Virus record (IMG/VR): IMGVR_UViG_3300030419_007412
Span: 1 to 46,519 of that record
DNA: 46,519 bases
Direction: 5' to 3' (one strand)
Origin: a virus
In this document: piece after piece, positions 11,639 to 19,295 of the stretch
Layout: the number at the start of each line of letters is the position of its first letter
Numbering within the stretch: the first letter of the stretch is position 1
The notes under the pieces: generated by a model
Database searches by the model: none
The model's input: the letters and a program-made list of their open reading frames with translations, nothing else
Told to the model about the DNA's origin: nothing
Made by a program: the position numbers and the translations under genes

Positions 11639-11806
11639 TCATTCTTCTTCAGTTAAAGTTTGAATCTTAGCTCTAATTTTATCTATCATCTCAAGTTTAG
11701 AATCAGCAGTGCCGCAACCGTGGTCAACAGCCTGCCGAAGAACATAGAGATCCCTCAAGATTTCGGCAATAATCTTGCTCCTCTTGTCCGGGACGTATAC
11801 TCGCAT
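11639..11806 (-). CDS. 55-residue helical protein
   Basis: Starts MRVYVPDKRSKIIAEILRDL and ends TLTEEE. It probably forms a helical hairpin. GAGGAG lies 6 nt before the ATG at 11804-11806. It is followed immediately by the small SH3-like gene. No family recognised. Confidence 0.65.
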   Translation of the reverse strand: MRVYVPDKRSKIIAEILRDLYVLRQAVDHGCGTADSKLEMIDKIRAKIQTLTEEE

Positions 11807-11824
11807 CTAGAACTCCTCTTTAAA

Positions 11825-11965
11825 TTATAATTCGATGACAACAACCCGAGTGTCTTCTTTCTCTTTTTCCTCTAATTCTCTCTGCTTTCTCTCCCACTCT
11901 TCTTGAAGACGATGATCTTCTTCTGTGGGGGCAGGGAGGGGCAGAAAAGGACGATTGTCGTTCAT
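11825..11965 (-). CDS. 46-residue charged coiled-coil protein
   Basis: Starts MNDNRPFLPLPAPTEEDHRL, followed by a highly charged helix (EEWERKQRELEEKEKED) and a hydrophobic end, TRVVVIEL. AAGGAAA lies before the ATG, which overlaps the stop of the upstream basic protein gene (ATGA). Function unknown. Confidence 0.6.
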   Translation of the reverse strand: MNDNRPFLPLPAPTEEDHRLQEEWERKQRELEEKEKEDTRVVVIEL

Positions 11966-12141
11966 TTTCCTTGCCCTCTATAGGGTTTACGGCGGCGGCG
12001 AGACTTGCCTGGCGTTGACCCGGCGCGCTTGCCGCCATAAAAAGTCTCGCCTCCTGGGGAATTCTTGCGAGTGTAAGTGCCCTCGCCTTGTCTCGTTGTT
12101 TTTTTTGATTTTGAAATATTATTTCTGTTTACTTTTGCCAT
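11962..12141 (-). CDS. 59-residue strongly basic protein
   Basis: Starts MAKVNRNNISKSKKTTRQGE and ends with an Arg/Lys-Gly run (GKSRRRRKPYRGQGK). It lacks hydrophobic segments, so it is probably disordered and nucleic-acid binding (inference). GGAG lies 8 nt before the ATG (12139-12141), inside the 3' end of the deformylase gene (23-nt overlap), and the stop overlaps the next ATG. Function unknown. Confidence 0.65.
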   Translation of the reverse strand: MAKVNRNNISKSKKTTRQGEGTYTRKNSPGGETFYGGKRAGSTPGKSRRRRKPYRGQGK

Positions 12142-12580
12142 TATTTAACTCCATGTTTACCTGTCTATCGAACATAGTCAGGCCATTCAAATGATCGATC
12201 TCGTGTTGTATGCAGACGCACTCCAGTGCGTTCTTCTCAAAACTAAAAATTAGCGAAGTTCTGTGATTGTCTGCTGACACAACTATGTTCGTCCAGCGTT
12301 CCGTTAAAACATAATCACCGGGGAACGACAGACAAGCTTCCTGATAAAGACTTTTTCCAAATTTTCCTGTTATTCTTGGATTAACAAGCACGATAGGTCT
12401 AGTCACTCTGACCACGCAAACTGCTGCATCGACCCCAACCTGATTCGCCGCGAGGCCGACAGCATCAACGTCTTGGCTTAAAATTTCCAAAAGACGGGCG
12501 CCCAAAATCTTGCCTTGTGTGACATTTTTGCACGGCTTACATTTTTTTGAAAGTACCTTCTTGTCGCCCACGTACTTCAC
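12119..12580 (-). CDS. def: Peptide deformylase
   Basis: This 153-residue protein removes the N-formyl group from new proteins. All three motifs are present: GLAANQVG (42-49), EACLSFPG with the metal-binding Cys83, and HEIDH (126-130), where the two His bind metal and Glu is catalytic. The usual EGCLS is EACLS here. A GTG at 12578-12580 with GGAGG 7 nt upstream is a better start than the ATG 15 nt earlier, which is itself part of the ribosome site. Phage deformylases are known from marine phages. Confidence 0.93.
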   Translation of the reverse strand: MKYVGDKKVLSKKCKPCKNVTQGKILGARLLEILSQDVDAVGLAANQVGVDAAVCVVRVTRPIVLVNPRITGKFGKSLYQEACLSFPGDYVLTERWTNIVVSADNHRTSLIFSFEKNALECVCIQHEIDHLNGLTMFDRQVNMELNNGKSKQK

Positions 12581-12595
12581 ACGTCCGCCTCCCAT

Positions 12596-12604
12596 AGTAA
12601 ATAG
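12596..12604 (-). promoter_or_regulatory. CTATTTACT motif (candidate late promoter)
   Basis: CTATTTACT on the minus strand, 15 nt before the deformylase GTG and just after the hsp20 terminator in the opposite sense of spacing. It matches motifs upstream of four other genes. Confidence 0.4.
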
Positions 12605-12617
12605 AATAAAAGAAAAA

Positions 12618-12643
12618 CAAAAGAGGGACTAATCCCTCTTTTG
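12618..12643 (-). terminator. Rho-independent terminator after hsp20
   Basis: An 11-bp stem CAAAAGAGGGA/TCCCTCTTTTG with a TTAG loop, followed by TTTTT on the minus strand. It lies 10 nt past the hsp20 stop and separates hsp20 from the deformylase unit. Confidence 0.85.
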
Positions 12644-12653
12644 TTTCAAAAAG

Positions 12654-13085
12654 CTATTTAATTTCAATATTAAGAGGCTTTGCTTCGGGCTTAGTCGGCA
12701 AACTAATCCTCAACAGGCCATTTTCATAGCTAGCTTGAGCCTTTGCGAGGTCCAAATTACTATCATAATTGACAAAGGTCTTATGAAAGGCGCGCCGAGC
12801 GATGCGGCGCGATTTGAAACTCTGCTGCTCTTCGTCACCGTGCGAATCAGCGCTGACATGAATCTCTCCTTTGTCGGGCACAAGCTCGACGTGTAGATTC
12901 TCTTTTTGAAAGCCCGCTAGGGCAAACTCCATTACAGTTGCTCCCTCTTCGTCCTTATAGATATCAGCGACAGGATAACCTTGAGTTGTTCTGTTCAGCA
13001 AAGAAGGAAAATCCATAGCATCAAAAATGTCATCAAAAACATTTCTACCCAAAAGGGCTGGGCGGTAAGTGGTTAAAGTAGTCAT
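12654..13085 (-). CDS. Small heat-shock protein Hsp20
   Basis: This 143-residue alpha-crystallin-type chaperone would hold unfolding proteins without ATP. The crystallin domain spans about residues 38-128, with YENGLLRISLPTKPEA as the conserved end, and the C-terminus NIEIK supplies the I-x-I tail used for oligomer assembly. AGGAG lies before the ATG. Hsp20 is a known accessory gene of T4-like marine phages, where it may aid capsid or tail assembly. It has its own terminator. Confidence 0.95.
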   Translation of the reverse strand: MTTLTTYRPALLGRNVFDDIFDAMDFPSLLNRTTQGYPVADIYKDEEGATVMEFALAGFQKENLHVELVPDKGEIHVSADSHGDEEQQSFKSRRIARRAFHKTFVNYDSNLDLAKAQASYENGLLRISLPTKPEAKPLNIEIK

Positions 13086-13115
13086 AACAATTTTCTCCTA
13101 TTATAGCAAGTTATG

Positions 13116-13141
13116 TTGAGTGGCCTGAAAGCACCACTCAA
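13116..13141 (-). promoter_or_regulatory. Hairpin upstream of hsp20
   Basis: An 8-bp perfect stem TTGAGTGG/CCACTCAA with a 10-nt loop, starting 31 nt before the hsp20 start. No U-run follows, so it is not a classical terminator. It may be a 5' leader structure. A TATAAT lies between it and the ATG. Confidence 0.4.
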
Positions 13142-13176
13142 GCAAAAAGTAATTACCTATTTCCTCAAGTCAAGCA

Positions 13177-13524
13177 TTATTTCCAATAAAGTTGAATAAA
13201 AATTATCATACTAGCCAGAGCTAAACATGTCATAGTCTTAGTTGTAAAGATCGACTCTCTAAAAAATACATAGGTCATAATGGCGAAGACCATGTTGGAC
13301 ACACCAAAACCTAGTAATTTTGAAGTCCAAAGTTGGCCGGTGGCTCCAACTATGTTTTTCACTGCGTACCAGAAGCACAGGCCCATGGGCACCGCAAAAA
13401 TAAGGTTTGTGGCTATCGGCCTGTCCTTGAGTGTTTCCCAAACAAACTGGCCGTTAAACTGAATCCAGGCAATAATATTGCCTATCAGAAAGAAAAACAT
13501 CCCTATGTAGACTTCTGGCTTCAA
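13177..13524 (-). CDS. Four-span membrane protein
   Basis: This 115-residue protein has four hydrophobic helices: about 5-23, 37-60, 66-88 and 94-113. It begins with a TTG that overlaps the upstream stop (TTGA), MKPEVYIGMFFFLIGNIIAW. The size, helix number and FFRES between helices 3 and 4 resemble small multidrug/DMT-type transporters, but no family is recognised with confidence. An ATG eight codons in is an alternative start. Confidence 0.7.
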   Translation of the reverse strand: MKPEVYIGMFFFLIGNIIAWIQFNGQFVWETLKDRPIATNLIFAVPMGLCFWYAVKNIVGATGQLWTSKLLGFGVSNMVFAIMTYVFFRESIFTTKTMTCLALASMIIFIQLYWK

Positions 13525-13865
13525 TTTAATCTCACAGATCTGGAAAAGCTGTTCGCCTCGTCCATCAGACTCTTTCTCGCGACAAGTAGAGAAAATAAAA
13601 TTCCTAATGTCTCTTTCGACACCAAGATCTCTTTTTGTTCTTCGTCCTTAAAGACCGGAACATCAAAATTCTTTTCTAAATATTTTTTAATCGTGCGATT
13701 GAGAGCAAAAAGCTCCAAAAATAAACAAAACGTATCGTCTTGAAAACAGTTTTCTTTTTCCAAGTCGTGTCTTATCAACCCCTCCAGCACGACAATCGCT
13801 TCGTTGATGTCCATGGTGGTCTCGATGAGGTCGTCTGTGTAGATGGTGTGAGGCAATTGGTTCAA
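13521..13865 (-). CDS. 114-residue hypothetical helical protein
   Basis: Starts at a TTG overlapping the glutaredoxin stop (TTGA): MNQLPHTIYTDDLIETTMDI. It is helical throughout, with alternating Leu/Phe and acidic residues (FCLFLELFALNRTIKKYLEK). An ATG at residue 18 (MDINEA) is an alternative start. No family recognised. Confidence 0.6.
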   Translation of the reverse strand: MNQLPHTIYTDDLIETTMDINEAIVVLEGLIRHDLEKENCFQDDTFCLFLELFALNRTIKKYLEKNFDVPVFKDEEQKEILVSKETLGILFSLLVARKSLMDEANSFSRSVRLN

Positions 13866-14104
13866 TCCTCTAAATACTTTGAAAGATCAGTAAAGCCACC
13901 AATAAACTTAATCTGCACACCGCTTGAAACTTCAAATATCATCGGAACTGTAGTCCACTCATACGCATTTTTAATTTCTTGCAAAACCTGAGCCTGATCT
14001 TCTTCGAAGTTTATAAAATTATATTTTTTATGTTTCTCTTCTAAAAGACTCAGTGCGTCGACGCAATAAGGACAACTTTCGCGGCCAAATACGACATACC
14101 TCAC
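13862..14104 (-). CDS. Glutaredoxin
   Basis: An 80-residue thioredoxin-fold protein with active site CPYC (11-14), cis-Pro loop TVP (52-54) and GGFTDL near the end. It reduces disulfides using glutathione. In phages it usually regenerates ribonucleotide reductase, which fits the class II RNR in this genome. A GTG overlapping the upstream stop (GTGA), with CGAGG 5 nt upstream, is the start. Confidence 0.92.
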   Translation of the reverse strand: MRYVVFGRESCPYCVDALSLLEEKHKKYNFINFEEDQAQVLQEIKNAYEWTTVPMIFEVSSGVQIKFIGGFTDLSKYLED

Positions 14105-14397
14105 TTCGACCTCGCATCAAACAACGAAACAATACTCTCCGGGCTGCCTAGAATATTATGTTGAGTGTGGTGGCTAGCGCCGACTACCAGAGAGAGCCTA
14201 GTAAACGTCGCTTGCGGTGACAGTTCCTTGATTAAGGGCTGTCTCTCGTGGGCTGCGTTATATGAATTATTTTCTATCATGCTGACAACATGGTCTGGAT
14301 TGACATAAATATTTCTCAGAGAATAGGTGGAAACTACGTTTTTAATTTCCATATCATAATGCTGTGGTTCTTTAACAATTTCAATAAGTTTGATCAT
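14101..14397 (-). CDS. Conserved small phage protein, FlbD-like pattern
   Basis: The 98-residue form starting MIKLIEIVKEPQHYDMEIKN is chosen because GAGGG lies 5 nt before its ATG. The layout (short strand start, YSLRNIYVNPDHVVSMIEN, then TFTRLSLVVG and GSPESI) resembles the FlbD-type proteins found in many phages. Function unknown; the similarity is by pattern only. Confidence 0.65.
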   Translation of the reverse strand: MIKLIEIVKEPQHYDMEIKNVVSTYSLRNIYVNPDHVVSMIENNSYNAAHERQPLIKELSPQATFTRLSLVVGASHHTQHNILGSPESIVSLFDARSK

Positions 14398-14398
14398 T

Positions 14399-14596
14399 TT
14401 ATCCCTCATAAGTTTTTTTCTTATCGACTAGCCAGCGTTCGCCATCGAGAAGCACTTCATAGGTCCTCTCGTTGACCTCAGTGACCAGTAAAGTTTGTGG
14501 CCGGCTAAGCTTCATTATCTTCTTAACCTGGCCGCTATTATCGTTTGTAAATATAGTAACATCAGAAGGTACGTAAACAATACTGCCTTTACGCAT
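14399..14596 (-). CDS. Small SH3-like protein, KGSIV variant
   Basis: A 65-residue protein starts MRKGSIVYVPSDVTIFTND, with SGQVKKIMKL, LLVTEVNERTYEVLLDGE and RWLVDKK as strands. GGAGG lies 6 nt before the second of two adjacent ATGs, which is taken as the start. It overlaps the upstream gene by 8 nt. It looks like an isolated member of the left-end family. Function unknown. Confidence 0.65.
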   Translation of the reverse strand: MRKGSIVYVPSDVTIFTNDNSGQVKKIMKLSRPQTLLVTEVNERTYEVLLDGERWLVDKKKTYEG

Positions 14597-14873
14597 CATC
14601 TTCCTCCGGCGCGGGGGTCGGCTCGATGACCGGCTGAGGATTGTTGGCGCTCAGATAGCCTTGCGTCAAATTAACACAATCATCCAATTGGGCGGTTATC
14701 ATTTCTAACTGAGTTTGTATCTCGCTAACAGTTCGAGCAGAGCGCTCAAAGGAGTTGAAATCAAACCTAAACTTACTAGCGCTCTCTAGTTTATTTTTAC
14801 ATTCTTGTATCATGTCGGATACCAAGGACGGAACGTCCTCAAGGTCTAGCGTATATGTAACTTTTACTTTCAT
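14589..14873 (-). CDS. 94-residue hypothetical protein next to groEL
   Basis: Starts MKVKVTYTLDLEDVPSLVSD, then a helical segment with SEIQTQLEMITAQLDDCVNL, and a Pro/acidic tail (PTPAPEEDDA). GGAG lies 8 nt before the ATG, immediately after groEL. I have seen similar small proteins in marine phages, but no function is known. Confidence 0.7.
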   Translation of the reverse strand: MKVKVTYTLDLEDVPSLVSDMIQECKNKLESASKFRFDFNSFERSARTVSEIQTQLEMITAQLDDCVNLTQGYLSANNPQPVIEPTPAPEEDDA

Positions 14874-14874
14874 A

Positions 14875-16437
14875 TTAATTCTCCACTATTGATTTGCTAG
14901 TTGTCATAAGAGTAGAAGCAACAGAAACAGAATTCAACAGAGCGACGCGTGTTACCTTCGCAGGGTCAATAATTCCTGCGGATATCATGTCACACAGCTG
15001 AGAGTTTTTAAAGTCCCAACCTTGCCCTGAAGAGTTCTTAATTCTATCCTCTATCAATTCATAACTTTGGCCACCGTTAAAGGCCATTTGTTTTATCGGC
15101 GCCGCAAGAGACTTTCTTAAAATCTCCGCTCCCAATTCTTGGTCTTCGTTTTCTAGATCCACTTCGAAATCGTCACAGCTAAGTAAAGTAGTGCCACCAC
15201 CAGCGACGATGCCCTCCTCCTGTGCGGACTTGACTGCCTCTAGCGCATCTTCGATGCGATGCTTCTTTTCTATCATTTCCACTTCGGTTGAACCACCAAC
15301 ATGAATAACCGCGATGCCAGAGGCGAGACGCGTTATTCTAGACTGAAGCTTTTTGCAATCCTCGTGCGAGTCCGTTTGTTTGATCTCGCTTCGAAGCGCT
15401 TCAATTCGCTTGTCAACTAGCTCGTGATCTGCGGCTCCGCCCATGAAAGTGGTCGAGTTCTTTAGCACTTCAACCTTTTTGCAGACTCCAAAGTCTGTCA
15501 GCTTTATCTCATCCAACGACAAGCCGGAAGCTCTACTAAAGAAAGTAGCACCCGTTGCCAAACAAAGGTCTGATAGGATGCTGGTTCTTTCCTTTCCATA
15601 TTCAGGCGCTTTAACTGCTGCAACTTTCATACTTCCTCGAACTGTGTTCATGATGAGCGCAGCAAGGGCTTGACCCTCTACCTGTTCCGCGACAATAATC
15701 AGTGGTCGGCTCTCTCGGGAGGCTAACTCTAAGGCTGGAAGTATCTTCTTGACGGTATCTAATTTATGGTCTGTAACCAAGATCAAAGCATCTTCATAGT
15801 CAATTGAGTTCTTTCTCTCGTTTGTTACAAAAGCTTGAGCAAAGTATCCAGAGTTAAATTTAAAACCCTCAACCAAGTCCAAGGTAGTGTCAAAGGATCG
15901 TCCCGCCTCGATTAAAATTGATCCGTCATGGCCAACTTTTTCAACCGCTGAGGCGATTAGTTTGCCAATCTTCGAATCGTTGTTGGCAGAGATCGTCGCG
16001 ATGCTTTCAACATCTTTGATGGTCTCAACTGGTTGAGCGGCATCTCTTATCTTCTCCACCACAACCTCCAAGGCAGCATCCATTCCTCGCTTAAGTTCGA
16101 CGGGCGAACAACCAGATATTAAATACTTTTGACTGTTGCGCATGATCTCTCTCGCCAGGACGGTGGAAGTAGTTGTGCCATCCCCAGCTAGTATATTTGT
16201 TTGGTTTGCTGCTTGCTTTAAAATTTGCGCAGCGACATTTTCAATCGGATCTTCAAGCTCAACAAAGTTAGCAACCGTGACGCCATCTTTAGTAATCACG
16301 GGCTTGGCATCCTTCTTGGACAGGATTACATTTCTGCCCTTCGGTCCAAGTGTCACTGCCACGTTATCAGTTAGCTTGTTGACACCATCAAGAATTTTTT
16401 GTTGTAGTTCTAAGTCGCGACAATAAGTTTTCGACAT
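14875..16437 (-). CDS. groL: Chaperonin GroEL (group I)
   Basis: A 520-residue chaperonin (E. coli GroEL is 548). ATP-site motifs are TLGPKGRN (29-36), DGVTVAN (51-57) and AGDGTTTS (84-91). The signature EEGIVAGGGTT lies near residue 404, and IDPAKVTRVALLNSVSVAS near the C-terminus. The flexible GGM tail of cellular GroEL is absent. AGAGAGG 5 nt before the ATG sets the start; a longer frame adds 14 residues with no ribosome site. Phage-encoded GroEL is rare; the matching co-chaperonin is at 28249-28512. It probably folds phage proteins that the host chaperonin handles poorly. Confidence 0.96.
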   Translation of the reverse strand: MSKTYCRDLELQQKILDGVNKLTDNVAVTLGPKGRNVILSKKDAKPVITKDGVTVANFVELEDPIENVAAQILKQAANQTNILAGDGTTTSTVLAREIMRNSQKYLISGCSPVELKRGMDAALEVVVEKIRDAAQPVETIKDVESIATISANNDSKIGKLIASAVEKVGHDGSILIEAGRSFDTTLDLVEGFKFNSGYFAQAFVTNERKNSIDYEDALILVTDHKLDTVKKILPALELASRESRPLIIVAEQVEGQALAALIMNTVRGSMKVAAVKAPEYGKERTSILSDLCLATGATFFSRASGLSLDEIKLTDFGVCKKVEVLKNSTTFMGGAADHELVDKRIEALRSEIKQTDSHEDCKKLQSRITRLASGIAVIHVGGSTEVEMIEKKHRIEDALEAVKSAQEEGIVAGGGTTLLSCDDFEVDLENEDQELGAEILRKSLAAPIKQMAFNGGQSYELIEDRIKNSSGQGWDFKNSQLCDMISAGIIDPAKVTRVALLNSVSVASTLMTTSKSIVEN

Positions 16438-16467
16438 ACGTACCTCTCTGCAATATACAGTAATAAC

Positions 16468-16494
16468 ATTATAAGACAAGTCAAACTATAATTT
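16468..16494 (-). promoter_or_regulatory. Possible groEL promoter
   Basis: A consensus TATAAT (16468-16473) lies 30 nt before the groEL ATG on the minus strand. A weak TTTAAA sits about 18 nt further upstream. A TTGACT is also present but only 5 nt from the -10. Confidence 0.4.
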
Positions 16495-16498
16495 AAAT

Positions 16499-18217
16499 TT
16501 ATAAATCTAGTTTTAGTTGTTCGCCTTGCTCTGGGCGCAACTCTTGTACTTTACCTTCTACATCTTTAGAAGCAGTAATAGCTTTCTCGGCTTGTTCGTC
16601 GTCTTGCAATCCGCCAGCCATGAAAGCATATGTGCCTTCTTGAATTGATTTAACACTCTGAAAAATATCAAATATGCTTCGGTTTAGCTCTTCAGTCATT
16701 TTGTTTAGAACTTGCTGCACATACTCTGCGCCAATCATGATTGTTCCGATGTCGACAGACCCCTGGCCTTGCGGAAGAGTCGAATATTGGCCGGCCAGAT
16801 TTTCAATATCGAGCACTTGTCCTCTATTTAAATCAAATTGCAACGTCTGGAGGAAACCTTTAGAGTTCATCAAAGCTTTCTTCTTTAATGCTGGGTCTTT
16901 TAGTTTATTATAAAAAACAACAGACGCATCTGCATCTGCGAATACACCCGGCTGAGATAATACTCTGTTTCTTTCATCTGCCATCCTCTTGGCTGAGAAA
17001 CTAGAAACAACAGTTTTGTTTGCAGCAGATATCGCTGATCGTACGCGTTGCATGTCTCTACCGGCGTATCCTTTTCCAGCAAGTATGTTTTCAACCGCCC
17101 CTCTGACTGCGGGGTTGTTTGTACGGATTGGGCTGCTGCCACGCACGACAAATTTCTTTTCACCTCTAATTACCGGCACAAATAACTCGTCGTTGTTTGC
17201 CCAATCAATAGAATCCATCAGGGCTTCAATATCATCTGGTTTCATTATGTTCAGTTTTGTTAGCACATCGTTTAGAGCTTGAACAAATTGTGTTTCTAGT
17301 TCTTCAACAGATGGCAAGTTTTCTTGGCTTGGCAGAGTTGAGTTAAAATCAAAGTCAGTGTTTCCTGCCTCAAACTCATCTATCATCTGTTGTGGCATTT
17401 CAATACATCTAATCGATTTGCCCATAGAATTTAAAACTATGTTTGCGACATTATCCAAAGTAAAGTTAAATCGATAGAACTTTAATTGACCTTTCACTTC
17501 TAGCCCCTGTGGTGCACCTTCGAATGATTTAAGGACAACGACATATTGCATATAATCATGCGGACTAAACTGTGGGTTTACTAAATCCCCAACGAGATCA
17601 GTAAAACTACCTCCAACTACAAGGCTTTTTTCACTGTAGAGTTTCAAACTAATAGGTGTGTTGTCGCCTGCCGTGAAATCTGCAATCGTGCCCGTATTCG
17701 CCTTGATTTGCGAACCCTCAAGCAACACAGCAAGGAACGCTTCAAAGTTAAATCCGGCTGAAGCTGCGTTGAAGTTTGAAATAACTTTTGTTAGTGTCTT
17801 ATAGAACACGAGATAGGACAGCGCATTAGCGATTCTTTGTCCGGGCGTGCCGCCCTCCAGGCTGATTGAGTCTGGATTGTTGTAGAACTCTGCAAGAGAT
17901 GCAATCTTCTCTTGCAACTCAGCGCCTTGGATGTTTTTGGTAAACTGAAGTAGCTGATTACGCGCTGGGCCAGAAACTTCTTGATCACCCACTGTTTTTA
18001 CATCAGTCCACCCAAGCTCTGTAACAGAGATCTCTGGAATTGCTTCTAGTGTGAGTGTAACACCTTCCATCCTTTCTCTTAACAAGCGCCGGCTTTCCGA
18101 GACGGAGTCGACTTCTAGTATCTCGTCGATCATCTCGTATATAAGTTTTAAACCAAGTTTCTCGGTTGGGTCAGAAAAATAGTTTTCCTTGATATAGTTT
18201 AACTCTTTCTTATTCAT
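16499..18217 (-). CDS. 572-residue conserved phage protein, possible nuclease fold
   Basis: The family is unknown, though I recall similar proteins in marine T4-like phages. Residues 155-210 (FNFEAFLAVLLEGSQ, then IADF and PISLKLYSEKS) follow the order Glu, Asp, x-Lys typical of PD-(D/E)XK nucleases: E159/E167, D180 and K192, with Ser instead of the usual acidic residue before L-K. The C-terminus ends in GEQLKLDL, which resembles a sliding-clamp docking peptide. GAGG precedes the ATG. It lies between clpP and groEL. Nuclease activity is a hypothesis only. Confidence 0.85.
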   Translation of the reverse strand: MNKKELNYIKENYFSDPTEKLGLKLIYEMIDEILEVDSVSESRRLLRERMEGVTLTLEAIPEISVTELGWTDVKTVGDQEVSGPARNQLLQFTKNIQGAELQEKIASLAEFYNNPDSISLEGGTPGQRIANALSYLVFYKTLTKVISNFNAASAGFNFEAFLAVLLEGSQIKANTGTIADFTAGDNTPISLKLYSEKSLVVGGSFTDLVGDLVNPQFSPHDYMQYVVVLKSFEGAPQGLEVKGQLKFYRFNFTLDNVANIVLNSMGKSIRCIEMPQQMIDEFEAGNTDFDFNSTLPSQENLPSVEELETQFVQALNDVLTKLNIMKPDDIEALMDSIDWANNDELFVPVIRGEKKFVVRGSSPIRTNNPAVRGAVENILAGKGYAGRDMQRVRSAISAANKTVVSSFSAKRMADERNRVLSQPGVFADADASVVFYNKLKDPALKKKALMNSKGFLQTLQFDLNRGQVLDIENLAGQYSTLPQGQGSVDIGTIMIGAEYVQQVLNKMTEELNRSIFDIFQSVKSIQEGTYAFMAGGLQDDEQAEKAITASKDVEGKVQELRPEQGEQLKLDL

Positions 18218-18235
18218 GCTAATACCTCTATATAA

Positions 18236-18886
18236 TTAGAAAATAATATCTGCAATTCCCAATTTTACTGCCTCTTCTGAATTTAAATATACATTTGTTT
18301 TCTTGTTCATTAACTTTCGCACATAGGCTTCGGACATGTCTGTTTCGCTAGCCAGCGCCTCGACATACATTTTTTGTATAGCCTTTGTTTCCTTAAATTC
18401 GTTTTCGACATCTGCCAGATATCCGTGCTGGCCGGCCATCACTCCATGAATCATCACTCTGCAATACTTGCCTATCTTTCTCTTGCCCTTGGTTCCTGAT
18501 GCCAGCAAGAGCACGCCGGCGGACATGACCTTTCCTAATCCCTTGGTGTGGACTTCAGTGGTTTCTCTGATCTCTCTTATAACATCATAGACAGAAAACA
18601 TGTCAGCGGCGAGGCCGCCATGCGAAGAAATTATAAACTCTATCGGCTCATGCTCGACTTCTACGACTTCAGTGTCTCCGTCGACGTAGGCTTTTTCCTT
18701 TCTTCCCGTCAAGTGAAGAGCCTGCAGGCCGTACACCGCCTCTGAACATCTTTCTTCGTTAATGTCGCCATATATGCCTGTAAGTCTAAGTTCGGGGCGC
18801 TCCGGCGACATTAGCATCGACATAATCTCTTCATTTTCTTTGGTTTTATCTTCTTCTTTTTCAGAAGACATGTACTTATTTTTCAT
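18236..18886 (-). CDS. clpP: ClpP-like serine protease
   Basis: A 216-residue protein of the ClpP/crotonase fold. The nucleophile Ser122 lies in KVMSAGVLLLASG and His147 in RVMIHGV. The third residue, Asp in cellular ClpP, aligns with Asn198 (KTNVYLNSEEAVKLGIAD). ClpP homologues of phages often serve as prohead maturation proteases or regulatory proteases; no prohead genes are visible here to decide. An N-terminal 30-residue charged extension precedes the fold. GAGG 6 nt before the ATG at 18884-18886 sets the start. Confidence 0.9.
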   Translation of the reverse strand: MKNKYMSSEKEEDKTKENEEIMSMLMSPERPELRLTGIYGDINEERCSEAVYGLQALHLTGRKEKAYVDGDTEVVEVEHEPIEFIISSHGGLAADMFSVYDVIREIRETTEVHTKGLGKVMSAGVLLLASGTKGKRKIGKYCRVMIHGVMAGQHGYLADVENEFKETKAIQKMYVEALASETDMSEAYVRKLMNKKTNVYLNSEEAVKLGIADIIF

Positions 18887-19232
18887 TTTTTTCCTCACTT
18901 AAGTTTTCTAACTTCTCTAAAAGACTCATGGCATGCCGCCAATCTCTTATCGATATTTGATTCCAAACGTTGTCTGGTATAATGTTTTTTATTGAGAAAA
19001 GCGTCATTCTCTGCCAGTGCTCAAAGATAACTTTGGTAGTATTTTCTTTTTCTATTTCGGCAGCGATTAATAAGTCTTTGCACATGCCCTCACATGCACG
19101 AAGTATTACAAGACAGTTAATAAAAGTTAACTTATATAACGCGGCACGGGACCATATGCCCAACAACCTAATCAAAACCGCGTGACCTAGGGCACCGGCT
19201 ATAAACATCAACAAAGATTCTTCTAAACTCAT
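18876..19232 (-). CDS. Membrane-anchored hypothetical protein
   Basis: This 118-residue protein starts MSLEESLLMFIAGALGHAVL, with one N-terminal membrane segment (about 5-25) and a second weaker hydrophobic stretch (about 33-46), then a soluble helical domain. GAGG lies 5 nt before the ATG. It overlaps clpP by 11 nt, so the two may act together, for example by tethering the protease; that is inference. Confidence 0.7.
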   Translation of the reverse strand: MSLEESLLMFIAGALGHAVLIRLLGIWSRAALYKLTFINCLVILRACEGMCKDLLIAAEIEKENTTKVIFEHWQRMTLFSIKNIIPDNVWNQISIRDWRHAMSLLEKLENLSEEKNEK

Positions 19233-19245
19233 TTTTACCTCAAAA

Positions 19246-19274
19246 AAAAAGCAGACCGCGGAGGCCTGCTTTTT
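19246..19274 (-). terminator. Rho-independent terminator
   Basis: On the minus strand AAAAAGCAGGCC-TCCGC-GGTCTGCTTTTT with a long T-run. It ends the transcript of the acidic repeat protein gene and insulates the clpP-groEL block. Confidence 0.85.
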
Positions 19275-19295
19275 AAAACAGCTATCAATTACAAT

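Noticed and set aside
18236-18886. Assignment of the ClpP-like protein as prohead protease
   Set aside because: No capsid or portal genes are visible in the window to support that role, so only the family is called.
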